A stretch of 36,822 bases of DNA, taken from JAICMB01 sp035295125 (GTDB taxonomy: Bacteria > Acidobacteriota > Terriglobia > Bryobacterales > Bryobacteraceae). The stretch lies in contig DATGJP010000110.1 in NCBI GenBank assembly GCA_035295125.1, positions 1 through 36,822 on the forward strand. Direction: 5' to 3'. A program made the position numbers and the translations under genes. Below are positions 17,610 to 24,294 of the stretch, piece by piece (positions within the stretch are counted from its first letter, which is position 1; every line of letters begins with the position of its first letter). The notes under the pieces are model-generated. The model did no database searches. It was not told where the DNA came from and saw only the letters and a program-made list of their open reading frames with translations.

Positions 17610-17644
17610 TGAATGCTCCTTTAGAAGAACAGACTATACGGTTG

Positions 17645-18154
17645 TTATGTCTGGGTCGGAAAAACGCCAAAAAGCGAAATGATGAAATTGATAACCAAAA
17701 AAGGAATCATGTTGTCGTGGGGTTGCGATCCGCCTGCCGAGCCGATGGCCGCGGGATCCATATTCACGCTTGGAGCGCTCGACGAGAAGTTATCAAGGCT
17801 GGACTGCGACCAGAAACTTCCTGACGGGTTGGACGAATTACCGCCTTGCGAGTTTACAAAAGCTAGCGGCACGTGACTGTGCGCGGGAATCTGGCTGGTA
17901 GTGAGTGTTACTGACTCCGCCCCACCAGACTGTCCAATGACAAAGCTGCTGAAATCCTGGTGCACGGGTACGCGGCTCTGGAGATCAGGCAGCTTAAACG
18001 TCTCCTGTCCATCGCCGCCATATGTCGTGCCGATAAGGTTGAAAAGAACGTCGTTCTCGCTGATCGGTATCGTCTGGCCCTGGCACAACGCCCATCCTAC
18101 AGGCGCGAAGTTTCCCGCAAACATCCGAATCTCACCCACATATGGACTTGACAT
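17645..18154 (-). CDS. tail-collar domain protein (first gene of the triplet)
   Basis: A 169-residue collar-domain protein: GEIRMFAGNFAPVGWALCQGQ, LIGTTYGGDGQETFKLPDLQSR, IPAHSHVPL, and the terminal NMIPFLVINFIISLFGVFPTQ. It heads the collar operon; GGAGG sits about 7 nt before the ATG at 18154. It differs from the other two by a Ser/Asn-rich linker (SQGGNSSNPSGSFWSQSSLD). No tail tube, sheath, baseplate, terminase or integrase gene is nearby, so this is not a recognisable prophage. The 302-bp gap upstream separates it from the divergent exported DUF6916-like gene. Confidence 0.9.
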   Translation of the reverse strand: MSSPYVGEIRMFAGNFAPVGWALCQGQTIPISENDVLFNLIGTTYGGDGQETFKLPDLQSRVPVHQDFSSFVIGQSGGAESVTLTTSQIPAHSHVPLAFVNSQGGNSSNPSGSFWSQSSLDNFSSSAPSVNMDPAAIGSAGGSQPHDNMIPFLVINFIISLFGVFPTQT

Positions 18155-18320
18155 CCGGTTCCTCCCGAGGACATTAGGCCCTCATTTCCACTAGATCTGG
18201 TAAATTGGCCTTGGCCAGCTTATCACGTTCCAACCTATCTCTCAAGAACTTTCTTCATTTACACCACTTAGCGTTCACTCTCTCGCTAGCGTGACCCCGG
18301 AAAGCGCTTCTGAGTCGAGC

Positions 18321-18338
18321 CTGAACCGTAAGGTTCAG
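18321..18338. other. 7-bp stem / GTAA-loop hairpin in the divergent gap
   Basis: CTGAACC (18321-18327) and GGTTCAG (18332-18338) pair perfectly around GTAA. The hairpin lies in the 302-bp gap (18155-18456) between the collar operon and the exported DUF6916-like gene, about 20 bp upstream of a candidate plus-strand promoter. No T-run follows on either strand, so an intrinsic terminator is unlikely. An operator or a boundary element is possible. Nothing else recognisable lies in the gap except that promoter. Confidence 0.4.
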
Positions 18339-18359
18339 TACCCTAACCCGGACGGGCGC

Positions 18360-18387
18360 TTGACGACTCGGCAATGGTGGGTATACC
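18360..18387 (+). promoter_or_regulatory. candidate sigma70-type promoter of the exported DUF6916-like gene
   Basis: TTGACG (18360-18365) is followed 16 nt later by TATACC (18382-18387). Each box matches the consensus at most positions. Transcription would start near 18395, leaving a leader of about 60 nt that contains the GGAG ribosome-binding site before the ATG at 18457. Confidence 0.45.
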
Positions 18388-18456
18388 ATCGCGTCAGCCG
18401 TGTCGGACCGGTAACACCTGCCGTGTTGGGGACACAGTCACAGAGGAGAAAGTTCG

Positions 18457-18930
18457 ATGGCCGTTTCCAGGCGGTATGTAATCCGGCTCAGCCAGGCGCT
18501 GTTGGCCGGCATTGTGGGTTCGCAAGAGATGTTTGGCGCCGAAGGGGAGTCAACCTCCGGCTGGGGCTCAGGACGATCGTCCCTGTTCTCGAGAGGAACG
18601 TTTACTCCGCTCGTGAATGGCGGATTCGCCGTACGCCTGCAATCGGGCGGAACGACCTGGTTGACCTTGTTAGCGGTCGAGGATCGAACCTGGAAGCCTC
18701 CCGCTTATCAGCCGGCGATGGTCATTCCGAGTTATCTAAAGCTCACTGCACCGCGCCAACTGGACACGTTCGCGCTCCGTTTTTCAGGATCCGGAGAGCC
18801 GCTTCCACAAGGCACCTACGTTCTCGATAATCCCTCAACCGGCCGATTCGAGCTTTTCCTGGTGCCTTCCCAAAGCTCGACATATACGGCTATCATCAAC
18901 CGTCTTCCGGCGGCCCTGCCTAGCCGGTAG
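18457..18930 (+). CDS. exported DUF6916-like protein with Tat-like signal
   Basis: A 157-residue protein. The N-terminus contains SRRYVIR followed by the hydrophobic LSQALLAGIVGS and a possible cleavage site after FGA near residue 27. This resembles a twin-arginine signal (S-R-R-x-F-L-K), although the Phe position is Val. The mature part resembles the cytoplasmic 99-residue neighbour at 19416: DTFALRFSGSGEPLPQGTYVLDNPSTGRFELFLVPSQSSTYTAIINRLP matches its LRFxGP...LPQ...YPLEH...LSLFLVP...YQAVINR. I recall this pattern as DUF6916, function unknown. GGAG lies 8 nt before the ATG. The last 11 bp overlap the convergent GNAT gene. Tat export fits cytoplasmic folding before secretion, but this is not proven by sequence. 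Confidence 0.75.
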   Translation: MAVSRRYVIRLSQALLAGIVGSQEMFGAEGESTSGWGSGRSSLFSRGTFTPLVNGGFAVRLQSGGTTWLTLLAVEDRTWKPPAYQPAMVIPSYLKLTAPRQLDTFALRFSGSGEPLPQGTYVLDNPSTGRFELFLVPSQSSTYTAIINRLPAALPSR

Positions 18931-19396
18931 TGCCAGGGTGGCGCTCCAGGAGCAGCTGAAAACCGTCGACCGAGGCGACCTCGAATCCCAGCCTTTGAAA
19001 CAGGCGTACCGACGGGTTGAAGCTTTCGACGTAAATCGTCACCATCTTGTTCTTGGTATTGGCCTCGTCCAGAATACCTCTCAGCACGCAGCTGCCAAAA
19101 CCCGAGTGACGAAATCGCGGTGCGACCGTAATGTCGAGAATGTGCAAGCGATCCGCGAGACGATCGAGGTACAGTCGACCCACCGGGACGCCATCGGCAC
19201 AGATGAGCTGATGCTCGGCACCGGGATGAGTTGATTTATAGCCGCGCTTCTGAGCGTCGAATTGCATCTGAAGGAACGCCTGTTTCTGGGTGTCGGTCCA
19301 TGGAACCTGTGACAATTCGGCTTCTCTCGTACTCGCATAAAGCTCAAACAGAAACGGATCGTCGGTTTCGCAGACGCTTTGTAGCGAGATTGTCAT
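18920..19396 (-). CDS. GNAT-family N-acetyltransferase (distal gene)
   Basis: A 158-residue acetyl-CoA-dependent acyltransferase of the GNAT fold. Motif A is DITVAPRFRHSGFGSCVLRGIL, with the R-x-x-G-x-G pyrophosphate loop. Motif B follows in VESFNPSVRLFQRLGFEVAS, the usual N-P-A-x-x-L-Y-x-k-x-G-F region. The N-terminus (DDPFLFELYASTREAELSQVPW) is closely similar to that of the second GNAT at 19712, so the two are paralogs. It is the last gene of a GNAT / DUF6916 / GNAT operon, 19 bp after the DUF6916-like gene. The substrate could be a collar protein, a small molecule or another protein; sequence does not decide. No strong Shine-Dalgarno precedes the ATG. Confidence 0.88.
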   Translation of the reverse strand: MTISLQSVCETDDPFLFELYASTREAELSQVPWTDTQKQAFLQMQFDAQKRGYKSTHPGAEHQLICADGVPVGRLYLDRLADRLHILDITVAPRFRHSGFGSCVLRGILDEANTKNKMVTIYVESFNPSVRLFQRLGFEVASVDGFQLLLERHPGTTG

Positions 19397-19415
19397 GAAA
19401 GTGGGTTGAAATAGA

Positions 19416-19715
19416 CTAACGGCGGAATCTGTTGATAACTGCCTGGTAAGTCATACCCTCGCCGTCCGGGCCCAATGGGACTAAGAACAGGCTAAGCGAA
19501 CCAAGTTGTCCGTGCTCGAGCGGGTAGATTCGTTGTGGCAAACAGGGAGACAATGGTCCCCGAAATAGCAACACGAATTGCTCCAGCCGCGGTGAGTCGT
19601 TCCTTTCAGACACCTCGATCAACGTCATCGCCAGCGGTTCTGGTCCATTGGTCTGTAATTGAAACGACGTGTTTAGCTGCTCGGAGAAGTCCTTGCTATG
19701 AAGATGTTCGATCAT
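19416..19715 (-). CDS. cytoplasmic DUF6916-like small protein
   Basis: A 99-residue protein without signal or membrane segment. It shows EQFVLLFRGPLSPCLPQRIYPLEHGQLGSLSLFLVPLG and ends GMTYQAVINRFRR. This matches the small beta-rich family I recall as DUF6916, often seen beside collar and GNAT genes. Its ATG overlaps the stop of the upstream GNAT gene as ATGA (19712-19715), so translation is coupled. The biochemical role is unknown. Being wedged between two acetyltransferases and having an exported relative at 18457 suggests it is an adaptor or substrate in the same process; that is inference. Confidence 0.82.
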   Translation of the reverse strand: MIEHLHSKDFSEQLNTSFQLQTNGPEPLAMTLIEVSERNDSPRLEQFVLLFRGPLSPCLPQRIYPLEHGQLGSLSLFLVPLGPDGEGMTYQAVINRFRR

Positions 19716-20326
19716 TGGGCGGGTGCGTCTTCAGAAGTTGTTTCGTTGTATTCCATTTCACTATACATCGCGTCCGAGCTCTTAACTGCGAATCCAAGGC
19801 GAAAGTAGAGCCGAATCGCACGATTGTTGTGAAAGACACTCAGGCGTAGTGCATGTTTGGATTCAACCGATTCCTGAATCAACCTTGAAATCAGGAAGGT
19901 ACCGATGCCTTGTGCACGATATTCCGTCAGGATCGAGATATCCACCAGGCGGATTTCGGATTCGTTCCTATTAATAATGATACTGCCTACGGGATTTCCG
20001 GCCGCGAGAACGATGCCCTCCGAGGCTAAGGGATAGGTGGCCGCGTACCCTCCTCGACGAGCGTTGAACTGCATACGCAGGAATTGCTCCTGTTGCTGGG
20101 AAGGCCATCCCCACGATTGCATCTCTTCGCGCCGGGTGCTGGCGTAACTTTCGATCAGGAAATCAAGGTCGTCGGCCGCTGCGGGCCGAATCGTTATTTC
20201 GCGTGGAGCTTGTGCGCCACGATCGACCGTTCCCGGACGGACCACGCCCGAATTGATCTCGTTCACAAAGAGATTGTACTCGATTCGCCCGCAGCAGCCC
20301 GTGGCAGAAATCTTTGAGAGCGGCAT
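19712..20326 (-). CDS. GNAT-family N-acetyltransferase (proximal gene)
   Basis: A GNAT protein of up to 204 residues. The catalytic domain begins near residue 43 (EITIRPAAADDLDFLIESYASTRREEM). Motif A is DISILTEYRAQGIGTFLISRLIQ, with R-A-Q-G-I-G contacting CoA, and motif B is FHNNRAIRLYFRLGFAV. The annotated ATG at 20326 lies inside a ~110-bp dispersed repeat also present at 36307, and the first nine residues (MPLSKISAT) match the translation of the other copy. The first 40 residues have no family counterpart, so a downstream GTG start near 20266 or 20247 is possible. The stop overlaps the DUF6916-like start. It is paralogous to the GNAT at 18920 and is the first gene of that operon. Confidence 0.82.
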   Translation of the reverse strand: MPLSKISATGCCGRIEYNLFVNEINSGVVRPGTVDRGAQAPREITIRPAAADDLDFLIESYASTRREEMQSWGWPSQQQEQFLRMQFNARRGGYAATYPLASEGIVLAAGNPVGSIIINRNESEIRLVDISILTEYRAQGIGTFLISRLIQESVESKHALRLSVFHNNRAIRLYFRLGFAVKSSDAMYSEMEYNETTSEDAPAQ

Positions 20327-20412
20327 TTGCAGGCGGAACCGCCGGCGCCACTTTTATGGCTCAACAGGTTGCGAGCCAAGATGGGGCACACATTTAGCCT
20401 GCCGGCTTCAAC
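20302..20412 (+). repeat. dispersed ~110-bp repeat, copy A
   Basis: This segment aligns with 36307-36416 in the same orientation at roughly 80-85 % identity with a few single-base gaps. Shared blocks include TTTGAGAGCGGCAT, ACCGCC, GCGCCAC, GCGAGCCAAG and TGGGGCA, and both end CTTCAAC. It overlaps the annotated start of the GNAT gene at 19712. The core GGCGG-AA-CCGCC is palindromic. No coding potential is evident. A genome-wide intergenic repeat family is the likeliest explanation. Confidence 0.8.
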
Positions 20413-20443
20413 GCAGCAGGGCGATTTCACTAAACCCAAACCA

Positions 20444-20662
20444 TTACGTCTGTGTTCGCTGTTCCACATCCTCGGCAAACGCGCCATAAGCATTGCCGTG
20501 CCACGAGATCGTGACTAATCCATCGATCGGACAAGGATTAGCCTCCCGCGCGACCACCTCACCCGGTGGAATTACGGTTACAACGCCCGGTTGGCCCGCG
20601 ACGCCGCGTTCCTGGTCAGTGTGAATCCGTACAGCGCAAAGGGAAGATAGCAGTACCTGCAT
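20444..20662 (-). CDS. small hypothetical protein, 72 aa
   Basis: A 72-residue protein I cannot assign. It reads as a compact beta-rich protein: QVLLSSLCAVRIHTDQ, GVVTVIPPGEVVARE, then GLVTISWHGNAYGAFAEDVEQR, with alternating hydrophobic strands and no signal peptide or helix bundle. An AGAGG sequence lies about 10 nt before the ATG at 20662. It fills the only plausible coding slot between dispersed repeat copy A and the methyltransferase pair, and it is divergent from the latter. The periodic, low-complexity-free sequence argues for a real gene. A SH3-like barrel is a guess. Confidence 0.5.
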   Translation of the reverse strand: MQVLLSSLCAVRIHTDQERGVAGQPGVVTVIPPGEVVAREANPCPIDGLVTISWHGNAYGAFAEDVEQRTQT

Positions 20663-20779
20663 GGTCTTCGTGCCTCTTTGATGAGTTGAAACATCAGTTT
20701 ACCTTGACTGCACAGTCTCGACAATCGGGGCGTAACACTAGGGTTCCCTACGGCACTTATTTAACGGTAACCTGCTCCT

Positions 20780-22258
20780 ATGCCTGCCAACCTTTACGAC
20801 GAGATCTCCTATCCCACGCAGGCCCACGCCCAAACACATCCCGATCGGCTGGCCACCATGGCCACGCTTTTCGGAATGAATCCGGCTCCAGTCCAGAAGT
20901 GCCGGGTCCTGGAAATCGGCTGCGGCAACGGCTGGAATCTGATTCCGATGGCTTATGCGCTTCCCAATAGCGAGTTTCTGGGAATCGACCTGGCATCGGA
21001 GCCCATAGCCCGCGGGAACGAGGCCATTACCGCGCTAGGCCTTGCCAATATCCGCCTGGTCGCGCAAGACCTTATGGAGTTTAACGGTGCCCACGGCGAA
21101 TTCGACTACATCGTCACCCACGGCCTCTATGCCTGGGTGCCCGACCCGGTTCGCGACCGCATCCTCGAGGTCAGCAAGGCCCATCTCGCGCCGCAGGGTG
21201 TTGCTTTCATCAGCTACAACGCCAACCCCGGAGGACGCATCCGGCAGCTCGTTCGCGAAATCATGCTGTACCACGCCGGCGCCATCGCTGACCCCCTGCA
21301 GCGTCTCCAGCAGGGCATCGCGTTCCTCGAATTTACGGCTAACTGCCGCACCGATCAGGACCCCTGGCTTCCCCTCGCCCGCGCCGAACTTGAAAAGCTC
21401 ACTGAGCGCGTCCCCGGCGTGGTGCTCCACGACGAACTCGCCGATATTTACGAACCTGTCTACTTCAACGAATTTGCGGCACACGCCGGGCGCCACGGCT
21501 TGCAGTATCTCTCCGAAGCCATCTTCCCCGAGATGCACGCCGGATCTCTCCCCGCGGCTACCCAAAAGCGGCTGCGCGAACTCAGCGGTGGGGATTTTAT
21601 GGCCTACGAGCAATACCTCGATTTCGCCAAATTCCGGAAATTCCGCCAGACGCTGCTGTGTCACTCGAACGCCGCTGTGGATCGCGTTCCGAAACCCGAG
21701 AGCTTCCGAAACCTACACATCTCCTCTCCGGTTTACCGCACCGACCCCGAACCCGGGTCCGCACCCGACGTCGTGCGCTTTCAAGGCTTCGGAGGCGCCA
21801 GCGCCAGCACGAACAATCCCATGATCAAGGCCGTGCTCGGGAAATTAATCGACGTCTTTCCGCTATCCGCCAGTTTCCAGGACCTTCTTGCTTTCGCGGA
21901 CGCCGAAACATTGGCCGATCTGCTCATGAAACTGTACGGCGCCCGCCTCGCCGAACTGCACTCTCACTGCCCGCCTATCGCCCCCATGCCCGGAGAACGC
22001 CCCAAGGCAAGCGATGTCGCGCGATACCAGGCCGGCATAGGCAAATTCGTTACGACGTTGCGCCACGGGCATGTTCTCATTGAAGACGAGATAGGGCGCG
22101 GCCTCCTGCAGCTGCTCGACGGAACTCGCGATCGCGCGGCCTTACTCGATGCGCTCAAATCCGCCGGTGTCTCAGCCGGCGACCTGAACTCACAACTGGA
22201 CGCCAGCCTGAAGCACCTCACCATGCTGGCCCTGCTTCTCGAACAGCCACAATCCTGA
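20780..22258 (+). CDS. class I SAM methyltransferase with methyltransferase regulatory domain (first of pair)
   Basis: A 492-residue protein. SAM-binding motif I is VLEIGCGNG (residues 43-51), the acidic end of strand 2 is FLGIDLAS, and post-motifs are VAQDLMEF and FDYIVTHGLYAWVPD. After the Rossmann domain (to about 190) a region with VPGVVLHDELADIYEPVYFNEFAAHAGRHGLQYLSEA matches the 'methyltransferase regulatory domain' (PF10119). The C-terminal 150 residues look like a winged-helix segment (RGLLQLLDGTRDRAALLDALKSAG). Family members are proposed to methylate proteins; the substrate here is unknown. It lies 20 bp upstream of a paralog with the same layout, so the two probably form an operon. 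No convincing Shine-Dalgarno is seen. Confidence 0.88.
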   Translation: MPANLYDEISYPTQAHAQTHPDRLATMATLFGMNPAPVQKCRVLEIGCGNGWNLIPMAYALPNSEFLGIDLASEPIARGNEAITALGLANIRLVAQDLMEFNGAHGEFDYIVTHGLYAWVPDPVRDRILEVSKAHLAPQGVAFISYNANPGGRIRQLVREIMLYHAGAIADPLQRLQQGIAFLEFTANCRTDQDPWLPLARAELEKLTERVPGVVLHDELADIYEPVYFNEFAAHAGRHGLQYLSEAIFPEMHAGSLPAATQKRLRELSGGDFMAYEQYLDFAKFRKFRQTLLCHSNAAVDRVPKPESFRNLHISSPVYRTDPEPGSAPDVVRFQGFGGASASTNNPMIKAVLGKLIDVFPLSASFQDLLAFADAETLADLLMKLYGARLAELHSHCPPIAPMPGERPKASDVARYQAGIGKFVTTLRHGHVLIEDEIGRGLLQLLDGTRDRAALLDALKSAGVSAGDLNSQLDASLKHLTMLALLLEQPQS

Positions 22259-22278
22259 AATCGAATAAACTCGATCTA

Positions 22279-23775
22279 ATGTCGAACCCTTATGACGCGG
22301 TAGCTTATCCCGGCTTTCCTTTCCTTCAGTCCCATCCCAGCCGGCTGTGCTCCCTCTCAACCCTGTTTGGATTGCACCCCGCTCCCATCGATCATTGCCG
22401 CGTGCTGGAACTAGGCTGCGCCGACGGTGGCAATGTTATTCCCATGGCGTTCGACCTCCGCGGAAGTGAGTTTCTCGGATTGGAACTTGCGGAAACCGCC
22501 GTCCAAAAGGCCTGCCGCCAGATCGATGCACTCAAACTCACGAATATCCGCGTCGAGCAAATGGATCTGCTCGATGTCGAGCCGGAAAAGCTCGGCGTCT
22601 TCGACTACGTCATTGCGCACGGCGTCTACTCGTGGGTTCCCGACCACGTTCGCGAAAAGCTGATGGCGATCATGAAGGCCTGCCTGGCTCCCGAAGGCAT
22701 CGCGTATATCAGCTACAACGCGCTCCCCGGCTGCCGTGTCCGCCAGATGTTCCGCGACATGATGCAGTTTCACGTGCGCAACGTCACGGAACCGGAAGAG
22801 CGGATCAGCCAGTCCCAGGAGTTGATGCGATGCTTCATCGAAGCCTACTCCGGCCCGAATGAACGGCGCCTATTTCTAAAGGACGAGGCCCAGGTCATGA
22901 TCGATCAGGGCCCCGTGCTGCTCTTTCACGACGAGCTCGAAGAAACCTACCATGCCATCTTCTTTCACGATTTCGTCAATCACGCGGAGCGTTACGGGTT
23001 GCAGTTTGTAGCCGAGGCGCACTATTACGACATGCAGCCCGGCCGCGTGCCCGAAGCCGTCGTCGCGCAGATCGACCAGTTCGGCGGGGGCAATCGCATC
23101 CTGCGCGACCAATATCTCGATTTCATCAAGTGCCGGACTTTCCGCCACAGCGTTCTGTGCCACGCCGGTCTGAAGGTCCTGGAAAAGCCCCAACCGGGAT
23201 ATGTTCGTACGCTCCACGCGGCGTCGCAAGCCGTGCCCGTTTCCGCCCACCCCAGTCTCAAGCTGGGTGTCGCCGAAGAATTCCGTGGGACACGCGGCTC
23301 AGCGGTGAAGACCGCGCACCCGCTTGCCAAAGCCGTTCTGCTCGTCCTGACCCGTGTCTGGCCTGAAACACGCAGCTTTGAGGCGATCTGCTCAGATGTG
23401 AGACAAATGCTCGGGGAAGAACCGGATCAGGACGAGATCGCGGAAATCCTGCTTGCGACCTATACCAGCGGCGTCATCGAATTTCAGGCGCGGCCGCTTC
23501 CCTGTGTCGCGGCCGTTAGCCGGCGACCGACCGCTACCGAACTGGCACGCCTGCAGGCGCGACAGGGTAAGTACATCACGACAACGCGCCACATGAGCCT
23601 CGAAGTGGACGGCGACGTGGAGCGGCACATTATCACCCTGCTCGACGGCACGCGCGACCTACCGGCACTTGCGCGCGAACTCGCACCGCTTGTGAGGCAG
23701 CCTGAAAACATCGTTGCCAAGGAGTTTGAATCGAACCTCGCGAAGCTGGCGAAGCTCGGGATGCTGGTAGCCTGA
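22279..23775 (+). CDS. class I SAM methyltransferase with methyltransferase regulatory domain (second of pair)
   Basis: A 498-residue paralog of the upstream gene. Motif I is VLELGCADG (42-50), then FLGLELAETA, MDLLDVEPEKLGVFDYVIAHGVYSWVPDHVREKLM and YISYNALPGCRVRQMFRDMM. The regulatory region carries GPVLLFHDELEETYHAIFFHDFVNHAERYGLQFVAEA. The C-terminus has HIITLLDGTRDLPALARELAPL. All SAM-binding residues appear intact, so both copies should be active, possibly as a heterodimer or on different substrates. It starts 20 bp after the first copy ends, consistent with an operon from tandem duplication. The two have diverged substantially, so the duplication is not recent. Confidence 0.88.
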   Translation: MSNPYDAVAYPGFPFLQSHPSRLCSLSTLFGLHPAPIDHCRVLELGCADGGNVIPMAFDLRGSEFLGLELAETAVQKACRQIDALKLTNIRVEQMDLLDVEPEKLGVFDYVIAHGVYSWVPDHVREKLMAIMKACLAPEGIAYISYNALPGCRVRQMFRDMMQFHVRNVTEPEERISQSQELMRCFIEAYSGPNERRLFLKDEAQVMIDQGPVLLFHDELEETYHAIFFHDFVNHAERYGLQFVAEAHYYDMQPGRVPEAVVAQIDQFGGGNRILRDQYLDFIKCRTFRHSVLCHAGLKVLEKPQPGYVRTLHAASQAVPVSAHPSLKLGVAEEFRGTRGSAVKTAHPLAKAVLLVLTRVWPETRSFEAICSDVRQMLGEEPDQDEIAEILLATYTSGVIEFQARPLPCVAAVSRRPTATELARLQARQGKYITTTRHMSLEVDGDVERHIITLLDGTRDLPALARELAPLVRQPENIVAKEFESNLAKLAKLGMLVA

Positions 23776-23816
23776 AGTCCCGGCCCTCGTGCTAAACTCA
23801 GAGTTACCTTCCTGAT

Positions 23817-23839
23817 AACCGTTTCCAGTCCCAACGGTT
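23817..23839. promoter_or_regulatory. 7-bp inverted repeat after the methyltransferase pair
   Basis: AACCGTT (23817-23823) and AACGGTT (23833-23839) are exact reverse complements with a 9-nt spacer, 42 bp after the second methyltransferase stop and 36 bp before the receiver-protein start. No T-run follows, so an operator or mRNA-processing hairpin is likelier than an intrinsic terminator. Confidence 0.35.
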
Positions 23840-23874
23840 GCTTACTCGATTCGTGGAGATTTGCATAACTATCT

Positions 23875-24246
23875 ATGCATAAGAACAAGGTCCTTGCTAT
23901 CGTCGAAGACCTGCTGTTTATCGTTAAGATCACCGACGCGGCCAAGCGCAGCGGGCTTGAGGTGGAAATCGTCAAGTCCGAGAAAGACGCGTTTGACAAG
24001 GCGAAAGAGCGCCCGCTGCTGATCATCATGGACCTGAACTGTAATTGTGTGCAACCGCTGCGCCTCATCAGCAAGTTGAAAGGCAACGCCGATACGAAGA
24101 GTGTCAGCCTGATCGGTTTCCTGTCGCACGTGCAAGGTGAGCTCAAGCAGAAAGCCCAGGAAGCGGGAGCCAACATGGTGATGGCGCGTTCCGCCTTCTC
24201 CCAGAACCTCCAGCAAATCCTTAAACGCCACTCCGGCAGCCTGTAA
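23875..24246 (+). CDS. single-domain, degenerate response-regulator receiver protein
   Basis: A 123-residue protein with the length and alternating strand/helix pattern of a CheY-like receiver and no output domain. The acidic pair may be Glu11-Asp12 (AIVEDLL) and the phosphoacceptor candidate is Asp53 (LIIMDLNC). Ser84 (GFLSHVQ) could fill the Thr/Ser switch position, but the invariant Lys is replaced by Arg105 (MVMARSAF). Phosphorylation is therefore uncertain and a phosphorylation-independent receiver is possible. No histidine kinase lies nearby. It follows the methyltransferase pair by 99 bp. Assignment to the receiver fold is fairly good; the function is open. Confidence 0.7.
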   Translation: MHKNKVLAIVEDLLFIVKITDAAKRSGLEVEIVKSEKDAFDKAKERPLLIIMDLNCNCVQPLRLISKLKGNADTKSVSLIGFLSHVQGELKQKAQEAGANMVMARSAFSQNLQQILKRHSGSL

Positions 24247-24248
24247 CG

Positions 24249-24266
24249 CCGCCTTCAGGCGGTTCT
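24249..24266 (+). terminator. weak hairpin terminator candidate
   Basis: CCGCC-TTCA-GGCGG (24249-24262) forms a GC stem with a TTCA loop, only a few bases after the stop codon of the receiver gene, followed by TTCT. The T-run is poor, so efficiency is doubtful, but its position directly after the gene and before a convergent pseudogene fits a terminator. Confidence 0.4.
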
Positions 24267-24294
24267 CTGGAACCGGCGAAGATACCTTCTCATC

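Noticed and set aside
16577..18154. Prophage or contractile tail cluster
   Set aside because: Only collar-domain genes are present; there is no tail tube, sheath, baseplate, terminase, portal, lysis or integrase gene in the window.
20780..23775. Restriction-modification methyltransferases
   Set aside because: The regulatory domain and absence of DNA methyltransferase catalytic motifs (for example NPPY or PCQ) or a nuclease argue against DNA modification.
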